Positions 55,256-64,000 of a stretch of 64,000 nucleotides of DNA are shown one piece after another. The notes below the pieces were generated by a model. That model was not told the DNA's origin and ran no database searches. It saw only the letters and a list, made by a program, of their open reading frames with translations. Source of the DNA: Alphaproteobacteria bacterium (lineage in GTDB: Bacteria > Pseudomonadota > Alphaproteobacteria > Rhodobacterales > Rhodobacteraceae); assembly GCA_030425925.1 (NCBI GenBank), contig JAUHZO010000007.1, forward strand, positions 62,001 through 126,000, in the 5' to 3' direction. How positions within the stretch are numbered: the first letter of the stretch is position 1; every line of letters begins with the position of its first letter. The position numbers were made by a program, and so were the translations under genes.

Positions 55256-57073
55256 TCACTCCACCGTGACGGATTTCGCCAGGTTGCGCGGCTGGTCCAC
55301 GTCCGTGCCCTTGGCGATGGCGGTGTGATAGGCCAGAAGCTGCGCGGGCAGGGCGTAGAGCAGCGGGCTCAGCACCTCCGGCACCTCGGGCAACACGATG
55401 GTCTTCCACGCTTCGTCCCCCGCCGCGGCCGCGCCGGCCGGATCGGTGACCAGCAGAACCCGACCGCCGCGCGCCATGACCTCCTGCATGTTCGACACCG
55501 TCTTGTCGAAAAGCGAATCCTTCGGCGCGAACACCACTACCGGCACTGTCTTGTCGATCAGCGCGATGGGGCCGTGTTTCAGTTCGCCCGATGCATAACC
55601 TTCGGCGTGGATGTAGCTGATTTCCTTGAGTTTCAATGCGCCTTCCAGCGCAAGAGGATACATCAGCCCCCGGCCCAGGAACAGCACGTCGCGCGCCTCG
55701 GCCAGCCTGGCGCAGGCGTCCTGCATGTCCGCCTCGCGCGCCAGCGCGGTGTTCAGCACGCCGGGCATCCCGCGCAGCGCCTGCAGCGTCTGCGCCACCT
55801 CGTCCCGGCTCATCCGTCCCCGCGCCTCGGCGGCCTTGAGCGCCAGCAGCACAAGCGCGTTCAGCTGGCAGAGATAGGCCTTGGTCGAGGCCACGCCGAT
55901 TTCCACCCCGGCATGAATCGGCAGCACCAGGTCGCTTTCCCGCGCGATGGACGAGGTTTCGACGTTCACCACCGCGATGATCCGGTCGGCCTTGTCCTGG
56001 CAATAGCGCAGCGCGGCCAGCGTGTCGGCGGTCTCGCCCGACTGGCTGACGAACAGGGCCGAGGTGCCCGGCAGGATGGGTGGTTCGCGGTAGCGGAATT
56101 CCGAGGCGATGTCGATTTCCACCGGCAGCGCGGCCAGCCGCTCGAACCAGTATTTCGCCACGGCGCAGGCATAATAGGCCGTGCCGCAGGCGACCATCAC
56201 CAGCCGGTCCATTGCCGCAAAGTCGATCTGCGGATCGGGCAGGGTGATCGCGTCACCGTCCAGATAGGCGGAAAGCGCACCCGACAGCACCATGGGCTGT
56301 TCGGCGATCTCCTTGGCCATGAAGTGCTTGTAACCCGCCTTGTCGACGCGCGCGGTTTCCATCCGGATCGTGCGCGTTTCGCGGTTGACCAGCTGGCCGT
56401 CCGCGTTGCGGATTTCGGCCCCCTTGCGGGTGACGACGGCGCGGTCGCCCTCTTCCAGATAGGTGATCTGGTCGGTCAGCGGGGCCAGCGCGATGGCGTC
56501 GGAGCCGATATACATCTCGCCCTCGCCATGGCCGATGGCCAGCGGGCTGCCCTTGCGGGCGACGACGATCAGGTCCTCTTGCCCGTCGAACAGAAAGGCC
56601 AGCGCAAAGGCACCGTCGAGCCTGTCGAGCGTGGCCATGGCCGCATCGACGGGGGCAAGGCCCTGTTCCAGAAACCGCTGGCACAGCAGGGCGACGGTTT
56701 CGGTATCGGTCTCGGTCTGCGGTTCCACCCCGGCCCTGGCCAGGTCTGCGCGCAGCTCCTTGTAGTTCTCGATGATCCCGTTATGCACCACCGCCACCGG
56801 CCCGGCTTGGTGCGGGTGGGCGTTCAGTTCCGATGGCGCGCCATGGGTGGCCCAGCGGGTATGCCCGATCCCGGACTTGCCCGCGAGCGGCTGGTGCACC
56901 AGCAGGTCGCTGAGATTCACCAGCTTGCCCACCGCGCGGCGACGGTCCAGTACGCCCGCGTTCACCGTCGCGATGCCGGCGCTGTCATAGCCGCGATATT
57001 CCAGCCGCTTCAGCGCATCCACAAGAATGGGCGCGGCTTCATGCTCGCCCAGAATGCCGACAATTCCGCACAT
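55256..57073 (-). CDS. glmS: Glucosamine-6-phosphate synthase
   Basis: The 605-residue enzyme makes glucosamine-6-phosphate from fructose-6-phosphate and glutamine, committing carbon to UDP-GlcNAc. The N-terminal glutaminase domain starts MCGIVGILG, with Cys2 becoming the catalytic N-terminal nucleophile. Two SIS domains follow (about 285-600; ACGTAYYACAVAKYW, SQSGETADTLAAL), and the C-terminus LAKSVTVE is standard. AAGGAG precedes the ATG. It lies 3 bp downstream of glmU. Confidence 0.97.
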   Translation of the reverse strand: MCGIVGILGEHEAAPILVDALKRLEYRGYDSAGIATVNAGVLDRRRAVGKLVNLSDLLVHQPLAGKSGIGHTRWATHGAPSELNAHPHQAGPVAVVHNGIIENYKELRADLARAGVEPQTETDTETVALLCQRFLEQGLAPVDAAMATLDRLDGAFALAFLFDGQEDLIVVARKGSPLAIGHGEGEMYIGSDAIALAPLTDQITYLEEGDRAVVTRKGAEIRNADGQLVNRETRTIRMETARVDKAGYKHFMAKEIAEQPMVLSGALSAYLDGDAITLPDPQIDFAAMDRLVMVACGTAYYACAVAKYWFERLAALPVEIDIASEFRYREPPILPGTSALFVSQSGETADTLAALRYCQDKADRIIAVVNVETSSIARESDLVLPIHAGVEIGVASTKAYLCQLNALVLLALKAAEARGRMSRDEVAQTLQALRGMPGVLNTALAREADMQDACARLAEARDVLFLGRGLMYPLALEGALKLKEISYIHAEGYASGELKHGPIALIDKTVPVVVFAPKDSLFDKTVSNMQEVMARGGRVLLVTDPAGAAAAGDEAWKTIVLPEVPEVLSPLLYALPAQLLAYHTAIAKGTDVDQPRNLAKSVTVE

Positions 57074-57076
57074 GTC

Positions 57077-58429
57077 TCAATCTCCTTTGGCCAGCTTGGC
57101 CTTCCTGGCCTTCAACATCTTGAACAATTTTGCCGCGAGGCCCGGTTTCACCACCTGCGTGCCGCGGGCGATGGCCATGGCCTCGGCCGGCACGTCTTCG
57201 GTGATGACGGACCCGCTGGCCGTCATCGCGTGATCGCCCACCGTGACCGGGGCCACCAGCATGGTGTTCGACCCGATAAAGGCGTTTTCGCCCACGGTGG
57301 TGCGGTGCTTGAACACGCCGTCATAATTGCAGGTGATGGTGCCCGCACCGATATTCGTCTTCCGACCGATTTCGGCGTCGCCCAGATAGGTCAGGTGGCT
57401 GGCCTTCACGCCTTCATGCAGATGCGCGTTCTTGACTTCGACAAAGTTGCCCACATGCACGTCCTCGTCCAGCTGCGCGCCGGGGCGCAGGCGGGCATAG
57501 GGGCCCACCACCGCGCCGCGGCTGACATGGCAGCCTTCGAGATGGCTGAAGGCGCGGATGCGCGCGCCGGTTTCCACCGTCACGCCGGGGCCGAAGACGA
57601 CGTTCGGCTCCACCTCGGCATCCCGTCCGATCACCGTGTCCCAGGCCAGGTGCACGGTTTCCGGTGCCTGCAGCGTGACACCACCCCCCAGCAGCGCCGC
57701 ACGCGCCTGCGCCTGAAAGGCCGCCTCGGCCCGGGCCAGTTCGGCGCGGGAATTCACACCCAGCGTTTCCGCCTCGTCACAGCGCACCACGGTGGCCGAC
57801 AGGCCCCGGGCACGGGCGATGGCGACGATGTCGGTCAGGTAGTATTCCCCGGCGGCGTTGTCGTTGGTCACGTCGTCCAGCAGGCTGAACAGCACCTCGG
57901 CCCGGGCCGAGACGACGCCGGAATTGCACAACGTGATCGCGCGCTCGGCCGCGCTGGCGTCCTTGAACTCCACGATCCGCTCCAGCGTGTCGCCTTGCGT
58001 CACCAGCCGGCCATAGCGGCCCGGATCGGCGGCTTCGAATCCCAGCACGACCACATCGTGATGCGCCCGCGCCTCGGCCATGGCCGAGAGCGTTTCGGGC
58101 CGGATGAACGGCGTGTCGCTGTACAGCACGATGGCATCGCCGTCGAAGCCCTCCAGCGCCGGACGGGCCTGCAGCACGGCGTGGCCGGTGCCCAGAAGTT
58201 CTTCCTGCAGCACGATCTGCACGTCCGGGTCATAGTCGCGCGCGCTGGCGCTGACCTCGTCCGCGCCAAAGCCCGCGACGATCACGCAGCGCTCGGGCTC
58301 CAGCACCTGGCCTGCACGCATGGCATGCCACAGCATCGGCGCTTGCGCGATCTTGTGCAGCATCTTGGGGGTATCCGATTGCATCCGTGTGCCTTTGCCG
58401 GCGGCGAGGATGATCAGGGCAGTGCTCAT
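57077..58429 (-). CDS. glmU: Bifunctional GlcNAc-1-P uridyltransferase / glucosamine-1-P acetyltransferase
   Basis: The 450-residue enzyme performs the last two steps to UDP-GlcNAc. The N-terminal pyrophosphorylase has LILAAGKGTRMQSDTPKML (4-22-like) and YSDTPFIRPETL. The C-terminal left-handed beta-helix shows hexapeptide repeats and the acetyltransferase segment TITCNYDGVFKHRTTVGENAFIGS-like. The start is not certain: 58429 (MSTALIILAAG) matches relatives, but an in-frame ATG at 58450 has a better spaced AGGG. It heads the glmU-glmS operon and is divergent from gph. Confidence 0.95.
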   Translation of the reverse strand: MSTALIILAAGKGTRMQSDTPKMLHKIAQAPMLWHAMRAGQVLEPERCVIVAGFGADEVSASARDYDPDVQIVLQEELLGTGHAVLQARPALEGFDGDAIVLYSDTPFIRPETLSAMAEARAHHDVVVLGFEAADPGRYGRLVTQGDTLERIVEFKDASAAERAITLCNSGVVSARAEVLFSLLDDVTNDNAAGEYYLTDIVAIARARGLSATVVRCDEAETLGVNSRAELARAEAAFQAQARAALLGGGVTLQAPETVHLAWDTVIGRDAEVEPNVVFGPGVTVETGARIRAFSHLEGCHVSRGAVVGPYARLRPGAQLDEDVHVGNFVEVKNAHLHEGVKASHLTYLGDAEIGRKTNIGAGTITCNYDGVFKHRTTVGENAFIGSNTMLVAPVTVGDHAMTASGSVITEDVPAEAMAIARGTQVVKPGLAAKLFKMLKARKAKLAKGD

Positions 58430-58536
58430 GGCCTCAATTCCGTTTGTCATTCGGTCGGCGCCCTTTTATCGGGTTCCGGGCGTGGGGCAAGCCGATGGCT
58501 GTCACGCTTGATGACGGCATGTGACAGGAGGTGGCG

Positions 58537-59196
58537 ATGCGCTGCGTGGTGTTCGATCTGGACGGGACGCTGGCCGATACCAGCGGCGATCTGATTGCCG
58601 CCGCCAATGTCTGTTTCGACGGCATGGGGCTTGAGGTGCGGCTTGATCCGGCGGTCGATGGCGGCATCGCACTGCGCGGCGGACGCGCCATGCTGCGCGC
58701 CGGGCTGGAGCGGGCGGGCACCCCGGACGAGGCGCTGGTGGACCGCTGGTACCAGCCCTTGCTTGACGCCTATGCCGGCGCGCTGGACGTGCATACGCGG
58801 CTTTACCCGGGGGCCGAAGAGGTGGTCGAGGGCCTGCGCGGCGCAGGCTATGCCGTGTCGGTCTGCACCAACAAGCCCGAGGCCCTGGCCGAAACCCTGC
58901 TGACGCGCCTGGGCGTGCGCGGGATGTTCGGCGCGCTGGTGGGGGCCGACACGCTGCCCACCCGCAAACCGGACGTCGCGCCCTATTGGGCGGCGGTGGA
59001 GCGGACGGGCGCGCGAGGGCCGTCCCTGCTGGTGGGCGACAGCGACACCGACCGCAAGACCGCGGCGGCGGCGGGGGTGCCCTGCGTGCTGGTGACCTTT
59101 GCGCCGGGTGCACAGGATGTGCACGCATTGTCGCCAGAGGCGGTGATCGACCATTTCCACGAACTGCCCGCCGCCGTCACGCGCCTGATCGGCTGA
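58537..59196 (+). CDS. gph: HAD-superfamily phosphatase, phosphoglycolate phosphatase-like
   Basis: The 219-residue HAD hydrolase has the nucleophile motif FDLDGTLADT at 7-16, a motif II threonine in VCTNKPEAL, KPDVAPYW, and the acidic motif VGDSDTDRKTAAAAG. Gph removes 2-phosphoglycolate formed in DNA repair, but related phosphatases look alike. The ATG at 58537 has AGGAGG 5 nt before it; a GTG two codons upstream overlaps that site. Divergence from glmU is common in this group. Confidence 0.85.
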   Translation: MRCVVFDLDGTLADTSGDLIAAANVCFDGMGLEVRLDPAVDGGIALRGGRAMLRAGLERAGTPDEALVDRWYQPLLDAYAGALDVHTRLYPGAEEVVEGLRGAGYAVSVCTNKPEALAETLLTRLGVRGMFGALVGADTLPTRKPDVAPYWAAVERTGARGPSLLVGDSDTDRKTAAAAGVPCVLVTFAPGAQDVHALSPEAVIDHFHELPAAVTRLIG

Positions 59197-59237
59197 TCCC
59201 GCGCCCCCTGGCGCGGTGGTCTCTCCCTCCTGCGGCA

Positions 59238-59309
59238 ACGTCGTCCCGGACCTGCTCCGGGACCTCTCGCGGAAACCCGGGAGGTCCCGGAACAAGTCCG
59301 GGACGACGT
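59238..59309. repeat. 29-bp inverted repeat between converging genes
   Basis: Arms 59238-59266 and 59281-59309 (core GTCCCGGAC...TCCGGGACCTC) match over 29 bp with two mismatches around a 14-nt loop. It resembles the GTCCCGGACTTGATCCGGGAC repeats common in alphaproteobacterial genomes. The position suits a bidirectional terminator between gph and the MmgE/PrpD gene. Confidence 0.8.
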
Positions 59310-59334
59310 CGGGCAAACGACCCGGCAAGGCGCG

Positions 59335-60636
59335 TCAGACCGCCCCGTAGAGGTGCCGCGTGAGGCTATCCAGCGGCGCGGTGTCCAGCCCGTCGATGGC
59401 GTCCGAAATCGCTGTCGCCCGGTCGCGCCCCAGCACCGGGTCCGCCAGCGCGTGATACTTTTCCAGCAGCTCCGCGTCCGAGGGCGGCGCCGTCCAGTCC
59501 CAGACCGCCTCGCGCCAGTCGTCCTGCACCACGCGCCCGTCGCGCAGCACCAGCCGCACCCGCGCCAGCCGGGTCCCGGGGAAAGCTGCATTGGCCGTCT
59601 CGTGTTCGGCCATGCGCAACCCCTGGGACAGGCGCAGCACCTCGGCATCGTGCAGGATCGCCCCCGCCACGTCCTGCGCGCCCAGCGTGCCGCGCGCCAT
59701 GGCCACCGCCACCGGGAAGGCGGTGGAATACTGCGCCTCTTCGGTGGTCTGCGGGCTGGCGGTGGCCAGCCGCACCGATTCTTGGAACGTCTCGACCTCG
59801 ATCCGGTCGACATCCGCCGCGGTCAGCCCGTGGGCCGCTCGCAGCGCCAGCACACCGGCCACCGGCGGCTGCGCCCAGCGGCAGACCGGGTAGGGCTTGA
59901 AATATTGCTGCAGGATCTTCCAGTCCTGCCCCAGATCCGTCCAGTGCTCTGGTGCCTGTTCGACGATCAGCGCGGGCGCGCCGGTAAAGCCGCGCCGCGC
60001 CAGCTGCACCGCCTGCACCCCCGTCATCGCGCCGATGCCAGAGCCGTCCTTGACCATGGTGGGAAAGTCGATGCAGCGCATCATCTGGCTGCGCGGCCCG
60101 TGATACTCGGCGATCCCCAGCGCGTGGCGCGTCTGCCCGGCGTCCAGCCCGCAAAGCCGCGCCCCGGCCGCCGCCGCCACCACCGCGCCCCAGCTGCCCG
60201 AGGTGTGGTAATCGGGGCAGGTGGCGTGTTGCGCCACCGACGCCCGCGCGCCGAATTCATAGCCCATCGCCAGCGCCGTCAGGAACGCTTCGCCAGAGGC
60301 GTTCTGCGCCCGGGCAAAGACCAGCGCGGCGGGCAGGAGCGGGCAGCCGATATGGCCCTTGGCCGGGTTGAAGCCGTCATGACCGTCAAGGCTGTCGATG
60401 GTCATGCCAAGCGCCAGCGCCGCCGCCGCCGGGGCCGCCGTCCGGGCGTCGAAGACCAGCGGCTCGGGCCCGGGCAGGTCTTCGGCGGCATGATCGCGGA
60501 TGATGCCGGAAAGCGGGGTGCCCAGCCCGCCCGCCGCCACGCCGATCAGGTCGCGCAGGCAGCGCTTGACCTGGGTCTTGACCGGGTCCGGCAGATCGGA
60601 CCAGCTCAGCTGATGCACAAAGGAAAGCGGTGCCAT
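59335..60636 (-). CDS. MmgE/PrpD family protein
   Basis: The 433-residue protein has the helical 2-methylcitrate dehydratase-like fold: CLRDLIGVAAGGLGTPLSG near the start, LDGHDGFNPAKGHIGCPLLPAAL, the histidine-containing KPYPVCRWAQPPV, and QYSTAFPVAVAMARGTLG. The family contains dehydratases and hydrolases with different substrates. No prpB or prpC is nearby, so propionate use is not supported. The start at 60636 has only a weak GACGGG site, and an ATG at 60672 is possible. Confidence 0.85.
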   Translation of the reverse strand: MAPLSFVHQLSWSDLPDPVKTQVKRCLRDLIGVAAGGLGTPLSGIIRDHAAEDLPGPEPLVFDARTAAPAAAALALGMTIDSLDGHDGFNPAKGHIGCPLLPAALVFARAQNASGEAFLTALAMGYEFGARASVAQHATCPDYHTSGSWGAVVAAAAGARLCGLDAGQTRHALGIAEYHGPRSQMMRCIDFPTMVKDGSGIGAMTGVQAVQLARRGFTGAPALIVEQAPEHWTDLGQDWKILQQYFKPYPVCRWAQPPVAGVLALRAAHGLTAADVDRIEVETFQESVRLATASPQTTEEAQYSTAFPVAVAMARGTLGAQDVAGAILHDAEVLRLSQGLRMAEHETANAAFPGTRLARVRLVLRDGRVVQDDWREAVWDWTAPPSDAELLEKYHALADPVLGRDRATAISDAIDGLDTAPLDSLTRHLYGAV

Positions 60637-60781
60637 ACCCGTCAGGCTAGCGCGGAGCGGCCCGCCGCTCATGCCCCGTCCGCGACGCAAAGGCGGATGC
60701 ATGTGTCGCTTTTCGTCCCGGTCACCCTGGTTTGGCACAAGCCCATTGACCGGCGCGCGCGCGGGCCGCAAAACCCGGGGC

Positions 60782-61966
60782 ATGACTCAGCGTTTCACCG
60801 GCAGCTTCACCCAGCAGGAACCCATCCCCGAGGCCGCGATCGAGGCGGCGTTGGCCGTGCTGCGCCATGGCCGCCTGCACCGCTACAACACCGCACCCGG
60901 CGAAACCGCCGAGACCGCGCTGCTGGAGCAGGAATTCGCCGCCTTCACCGGCGCGCGCTATTGCCTGGCCGTCGCCTCGGGCGGGTACGCCCTCGGCTGC
61001 GCCCTGCGCGCGGTGGGGGTCGTGCCGGGCGACCGGGTGCTGACCAACGCCTTCACGCTGGCCCCGGTGCCGGGGGCCATCGCCTCTGTCGGGGCGGTGC
61101 CGGTCTTTGTGGGGGTGACGGAATCGCTGGTGATCGACCTCGACGATCTGGCCCTGAAAGCGGATCAGGCCGATGTGCTGATGCTAAGCCACATGCGCGG
61201 GCATATCTGTGACATGGACGCGCTGATGGCGCTGTGCGACGCGCGCGGGATCACGGTGATCGAGGATTGCGCACACACCATGGGGGCCGCCTGGAACGGC
61301 ATGCCCTCGGGGCGGCACGGGCTGGTGGGGTGCTATTCCACGCAGACCTACAAGCATATCAACTCGGGCGAGGGCGGGTTTCTGGTCACCGATGACGAGG
61401 CCGTGGCAGCGAGGGCGGTGATGCTGTCGGGGTCCTACATGCTTTATGAACGCCATCTGGCCGCGCCGGGGCCGGAGGTCTTTGAGGCGATCAAATACGA
61501 CACCCCCAATGTCTCGGGCCGCATGGACAACCTGCGCGCCGCCATCCTGCGCCCGCAGCTGGCCGACTTGCCCGCACAGGCGCGGCGCTGGAACGCTCTC
61601 TATCAGGCGATGGAGGCCGGCCTGCGCGACGCGCCCGGCCTGACCCTGATCGACAGGCCCCAGCAAGAGGCCTATGTCGCGTCCTCCTTCCAGTTCCTGC
61701 TTCTGGACTGGGCCGCTGAGGCGGTTCAGGCCGTGGTCGCAGGCTGTGCCGCGCGCGGCGTGGAGCTGAAATGGTTCGGCACGCCCGAGCCCACCGGCTT
61801 CACCTCCCGCTACGACTCGTGGCGCTATGCGCCGTCAGAGCCCATGCCCCGCTCGGACCGCATCCTTCAGGGCCTCCTGGACATGCGCCTGCCGCTGACG
61901 TTCTCCGAGGCCGATTGCGCGGTGATCTCGGGGATTGTGCGGGAAGAGGTTGGGAAGATGGTGTAG
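60782..61966 (+). CDS. DegT/DnrJ/EryC1/StrS-family PLP aminotransferase
   Basis: The 394-residue aminotransferase resembles those acting on keto-sugars. Motifs are CLAVASGGYALGCALRAVG, the phosphate-binding VIEDCAHTMGAAWNG, and the PLP lysine K191 in TQTYKHINSGEGGFLV. GRMDNLRAAIL near 255 is also typical. The usual sugar-nucleotide genes (dehydratase, reductase) are missing, so its substrate is unclear. The ATG at 60782 is taken because the 37 codons upstream are not conserved in character. It is divergent from the MmgE/PrpD gene. Confidence 0.87.
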   Translation: MTQRFTGSFTQQEPIPEAAIEAALAVLRHGRLHRYNTAPGETAETALLEQEFAAFTGARYCLAVASGGYALGCALRAVGVVPGDRVLTNAFTLAPVPGAIASVGAVPVFVGVTESLVIDLDDLALKADQADVLMLSHMRGHICDMDALMALCDARGITVIEDCAHTMGAAWNGMPSGRHGLVGCYSTQTYKHINSGEGGFLVTDDEAVAARAVMLSGSYMLYERHLAAPGPEVFEAIKYDTPNVSGRMDNLRAAILRPQLADLPAQARRWNALYQAMEAGLRDAPGLTLIDRPQQEAYVASSFQFLLLDWAAEAVQAVVAGCAARGVELKWFGTPEPTGFTSRYDSWRYAPSEPMPRSDRILQGLLDMRLPLTFSEADCAVISGIVREEVGKMV

Positions 61967-62308
61967 GGGCGGTTCTATAGCCGGCCGTCCAACATGTGTG
62001 CTTTTCCGGTGCGTCGGCGAGGTTTTGCTGCGTGATCGCCCAGTGTGTGGGGTTCGATGAGGTCGCCTGACGCTCTGGCGTACCCAACTGGATTCGGTTT
62101 TTAGTTATTGAAAATGCTTGATTAACTTCGTCTAGCTGCAAACCCCATGCGGACTTGTCAACGCTGTTGGAGTGTTTGTCTTTCTTTGTGTCGGGGATTT
62201 GCGTTTGGTAAGAATGTCAATGCATTCTCTATCTTTGACTTGAAAAATGCCTTGATGCGGTGGCTTATTTGACCCATATGAAGGGCTCAAAATGTCGAGG
62301 AGCTAACC
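61967..62308 (+). promoter_or_regulatory. AT-rich upstream region of the toxin-antitoxin pair
   Basis: These 342 bases hold no credible gene. From about 62090 the sequence is far richer in A and T than the rest of the window (for example TTTTTAGTTATTGAAAATGC), which suggests acquired DNA or an autoregulated promoter. GAGGAG for the antitoxin gene lies at its end. No clear operator dyad was found. Confidence 0.45.
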
Positions 62309-62758
62309 ATGCCATTTGATGCAAGCAGTGCAGAGCTACGCGCTGCGTGGAGATATCTTGGTGCGCCCGAAAACGCTCCTGATACTCCTGTCGACCTTCA
62401 CGCGCGGATCGAGGCCGGTCTGCCTGCGCGCCTGTTTGATCAACTGCGCAATGCTTTGCGCGAAATCCCTGACAGGACTTGGGCCGAGATTCTGGCCATC
62501 AGCGTGTCACAGATCAAACGTATCCGCGGGTCGGATGAACCGCTCAAGACCGATGTCGGATCGCATCTGGTGATTTTTGCCCTGCTCATGGTGCGGGCCG
62601 AGGATGTGCTGGGCGGGCGTGACGCAGCGCTGAAATGGTTCCAGTCGGAACAGATGGCGCTGGGTGGGCGCAAACCCATCGAGATGCTCGACACCTATAT
62701 CGGTGCGGGCCTTGTCGACCGGGTGCTGCGGCAGATGGATTACGGGGTCTATATTTGA
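62309..62758 (+). CDS. Xre/MbcA/ParS-type antitoxin
   Basis: The 149-residue protein has an N-terminal helical DNA-binding region (TWAEILAISVSQIKRIRG resembles the Xre helix-turn-helix) and a C-terminal DUF2384 toxin-binding domain (ALKWFQSEQMALGGRKPIEM, then YGVYI). It should neutralise the RES toxin encoded next and repress their shared promoter. GAGGAG lies 6 nt before the ATG. The TGA overlaps the toxin's TTG start, giving tight translational coupling. Confidence 0.9.
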   Translation: MPFDASSAELRAAWRYLGAPENAPDTPVDLHARIEAGLPARLFDQLRNALREIPDRTWAEILAISVSQIKRIRGSDEPLKTDVGSHLVIFALLMVRAEDVLGGRDAALKWFQSEQMALGGRKPIEMLDTYIGAGLVDRVLRQMDYGVYI

Positions 62759-63267
62759 CGCCCTTGCCCGCGCCGCTGGGTCCGGCGGTCGTCACGGCGC
62801 ACAGGCTAGACCGCTTGAAACACGCCAAAAGCTGGGACAGTGGCGAGGGAGCCTTCCAGGTCGGCGGGCGTTGGAATCCTGTGTTCACGCGCGCAGTTTA
62901 CTGTTCTCTTGATGCGTCAACGGCAATTCTCGAAGTAGCGGTACACAAGGGCTTTGCAGTTCTCGACACCGATCCGCATGTGTTGACGTCGTTTTCGTTG
63001 TCGCCCCATGCCTCGGTAAAGGTCTTTGGCCCACAACAAATTCCCAACCCGAATTGGCTCGACCCGAACTGCACTGACCCGGACCGGCGAAGCTGGGGGG
63101 ATGCGCGCCTTGACGAACACCCCGTGATCGTCCTGCCCTCCGCCGTATCACGGCGCAGCTGGAACCTTGTCTTTCGCCCGCCGCTCGCGCCGGGCTGGAT
63201 TGTGGACGCGGTGCAAGAGCGGTTTGTGCTGGACCCGAGGCTGAATGCGGGCGTGTCGCCCCCTTGA
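62755..63267 (+). CDS. RES-domain toxin, TTG start inside the antitoxin stop
   Basis: The 170-residue RES toxin belongs to a family that depletes NAD+ by hydrolysis or phosphorolysis, or modifies targets with ADP-ribose. The expected residues are R39 (GGRWNPV), E60 (AILEVAVH) and S129 (LPSAV). No ATG is available. TTG at 62755-62757 overlaps the antitoxin TGA (TTGA), so translation depends on the antitoxin ribosome. A weak start of this kind would keep toxin below antitoxin. It is followed by ivd after 66 bp. Confidence 0.85.
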   Translation: MTPLPAPLGPAVVTAHRLDRLKHAKSWDSGEGAFQVGGRWNPVFTRAVYCSLDASTAILEVAVHKGFAVLDTDPHVLTSFSLSPHASVKVFGPQQIPNPNWLDPNCTDPDRRSWGDARLDEHPVIVLPSAVSRRSWNLVFRPPLAPGWIVDAVQERFVLDPRLNAGVSPP

Positions 63268-63292
63268 CCCGACTCACCCCGCGGGCCTACAA

Positions 63293-63310
63293 ATTGAACA
63301 CCTGTTCAAT
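63293..63310 (+). promoter_or_regulatory. Perfect palindromic operator before ivd
   Basis: ATTGAACA-CC-TGTTCAAT is a perfect dyad with 8-bp arms, 23 bp before the ivd start codon. Its size and form suit a TetR-type repressor of acyl-CoA metabolism. The regulator gene is not in the window. Confidence 0.65.
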
Positions 63311-63333
63311 AAGCGTGGGGAGGCGCGGCGGGG

Positions 63334-64000
63334 ATGTTCATGGCGTCGATGACATTCGATCTGGGCGAGGATGTGAACGCGCTGCGCGAGATGGTGCACC
63401 GTTGGGCGCAAGAGCGGGTGAAGCCCATGGCGGCGGAGATCGACCGCTCCAACGACTTCCCGGCGCCGCTCTGGCGCGAGATGGGGGAGTTGGGCCTTCT
63501 GGGCATCACGGTGCCTGAACAGGACGGCGGCGCGGGCATGGGCTATCTGGCGCATACCGTCGCGGTAGAGGAGGTGGCGCGGGCCTCGGCCTCGGTGAGC
63601 CTGTCTTATGGCGCGCATTCCAACCTTTGCGTCAACCAGATCAACCTCAACGGCAATCCCGAGCAAAAGGCCAAGTACCTCCCCGGCCTGATCTCCGGCG
63701 AACATGTGGGCGCTTTGGCGATGTCGGAGCCGTCGGCGGGTTCAGACGTGGTCAGCATGAAACTGCGCGCCGAAAAACGGAACGACCACTACCGCCTGAA
63801 CGGCAACAAGTACTGGATCACCAACGGCCCGGATGCCGAGACGCTGGTGGTCTATGCCAAGACCGACCCAGAGGCCGGCCCCAAGGGCATCACCGCCTTC
63901 CTGATCGAAAAGAGCATGACCGGGTTCAGCACAAGCCCACATTTCGACAAGCTGGGCATGCGCGGATCGAACACGGCAGAGTTGATCTTTGAGGATGTGG
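63334..64000 (+). CDS. ivd: Isovaleryl-CoA dehydrogenase, 5' part
   Basis: The first 222 residues of an acyl-CoA dehydrogenase are present; the gene runs off the window. The segment [20 protein letters not shown] (about 92-111) and [19 protein letters not shown] fit isovaleryl-CoA dehydrogenase, the FAD enzyme of leucine breakdown. The catalytic glutamate lies beyond the window edge. GGGGAGG is about 10 nt before the ATG at 63334; ATGs at 63340 and 63349 are possible. It probably starts a leucine-degradation operon, controlled from the palindrome upstream. Confidence 0.88.
   Translation, partial: MFMASMTFDLGEDVNALREMVHRWAQERVKPMAAEIDRSNDFPAPLWREMGELGLLGITVPEQDGGAGMGYLAHTVAVEEVARASASVSLSYGAHSNLCVNQINLNGNPEQKAKYLPGLISGEHVGALAMSEPSAGSDVVSMKLRAEKRNDHYRLNGNKYWITNGPDAETLVVYAKTDPEAGPKGITAFLIEKSMTGFSTSPHFDKLGMRGSNTAELIFEDV

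Noticed and set aside
59335-60636. 2-methylcitrate dehydratase (prpD)
   Set aside because: No prpB/prpC genes are present, and the MmgE/PrpD family covers other substrates, so the specific name is not supported.
61800-62141. A 113-codon minus-strand frame over the end of the DegT gene and the AT-rich gap
   Set aside because: It overlaps the conserved C-terminus of the aminotransferase gene, has no family resemblance and lacks a ribosome site.

Overview
The window is GC-rich chromosomal DNA from an alphaproteobacterium, almost certainly a marine member of the Roseobacter group (Rhodobacteraceae). The grounds are a DddP DMSP lyase with every active-site residue in place, the glnB-glnA pair divergent from the NAD(P)HX repair genes, GcvT-fused dimethylglycine-dehydrogenase-like enzymes, Hint/RTX secreted proteins, and roseobacter-like intergenic sequence. 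No phage, IS element, rRNA operon or CRISPR array was seen. One tRNA (Leu, TAG) is present. The window opens in a truncated Sel1-repeat gene and closes inside an isovaleryl-CoA dehydrogenase gene.

Layout. 1-5.6 kb: Sel1 fragment, dddP, a DUF3445 haem oxidoreductase, and two related membrane proteins flanking a lytic transglycosylase. 6-19 kb: a secreted-protein region with two tandem RTX adhesin-like genes, glnA-glnB, split nnrE/nnrD, a degenerate Hint protein, tRNA-Leu, a long unusual leader and a 1370-residue Ig-like/RTX/Hint protein. 19-25 kb: a MobA-like nucleotidyltransferase and two divergent dimethylglycine-dehydrogenase-like flavoproteins with a small cysteine-rich secreted protein between them. 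25-36 kb: a CorC/CNNM-type protein, xerD with two upstream envelope genes, aroKB, a site-2 protease, an MFS transporter, ssb, a second lytic transglycosylase and a possible PilZ-like protein. 36-43 kb: a peptide-type ABC importer with both ATPases fused. 43-51 kb: AraC regulator, miaA, pyrH-frr, a tandem-repeat patch, a DUF3179 protein, a GNAT-like protein, tyrS and anmK. 51-64 kb: moaA, a lipoprotein and DUF4344 pair, the glmU-glmS-PPOX-DNA-repair operon, gph, MmgE/PrpD, a DegT aminotransferase, an Xre/RES toxin-antitoxin pair and ivd.

Functional themes are DMSP and methylated-amine use, peptide uptake and wall recycling (anmK, glmS/glmU, two lytic transglycosylases), nitrogen control (glnBA) and secretion of large calcium-binding proteins. 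The least explained material is non-coding. It comprises repeated TGTGGCG-type motifs before the giant RTX gene, a dispersed AAATAC-core element, a 171-bp imperfect palindrome, a 71-bp tandem repeat that folds into two hairpins per unit, and several long perfect inverted repeats near start codons. All calls were made by reading the sequence; no database search was possible.
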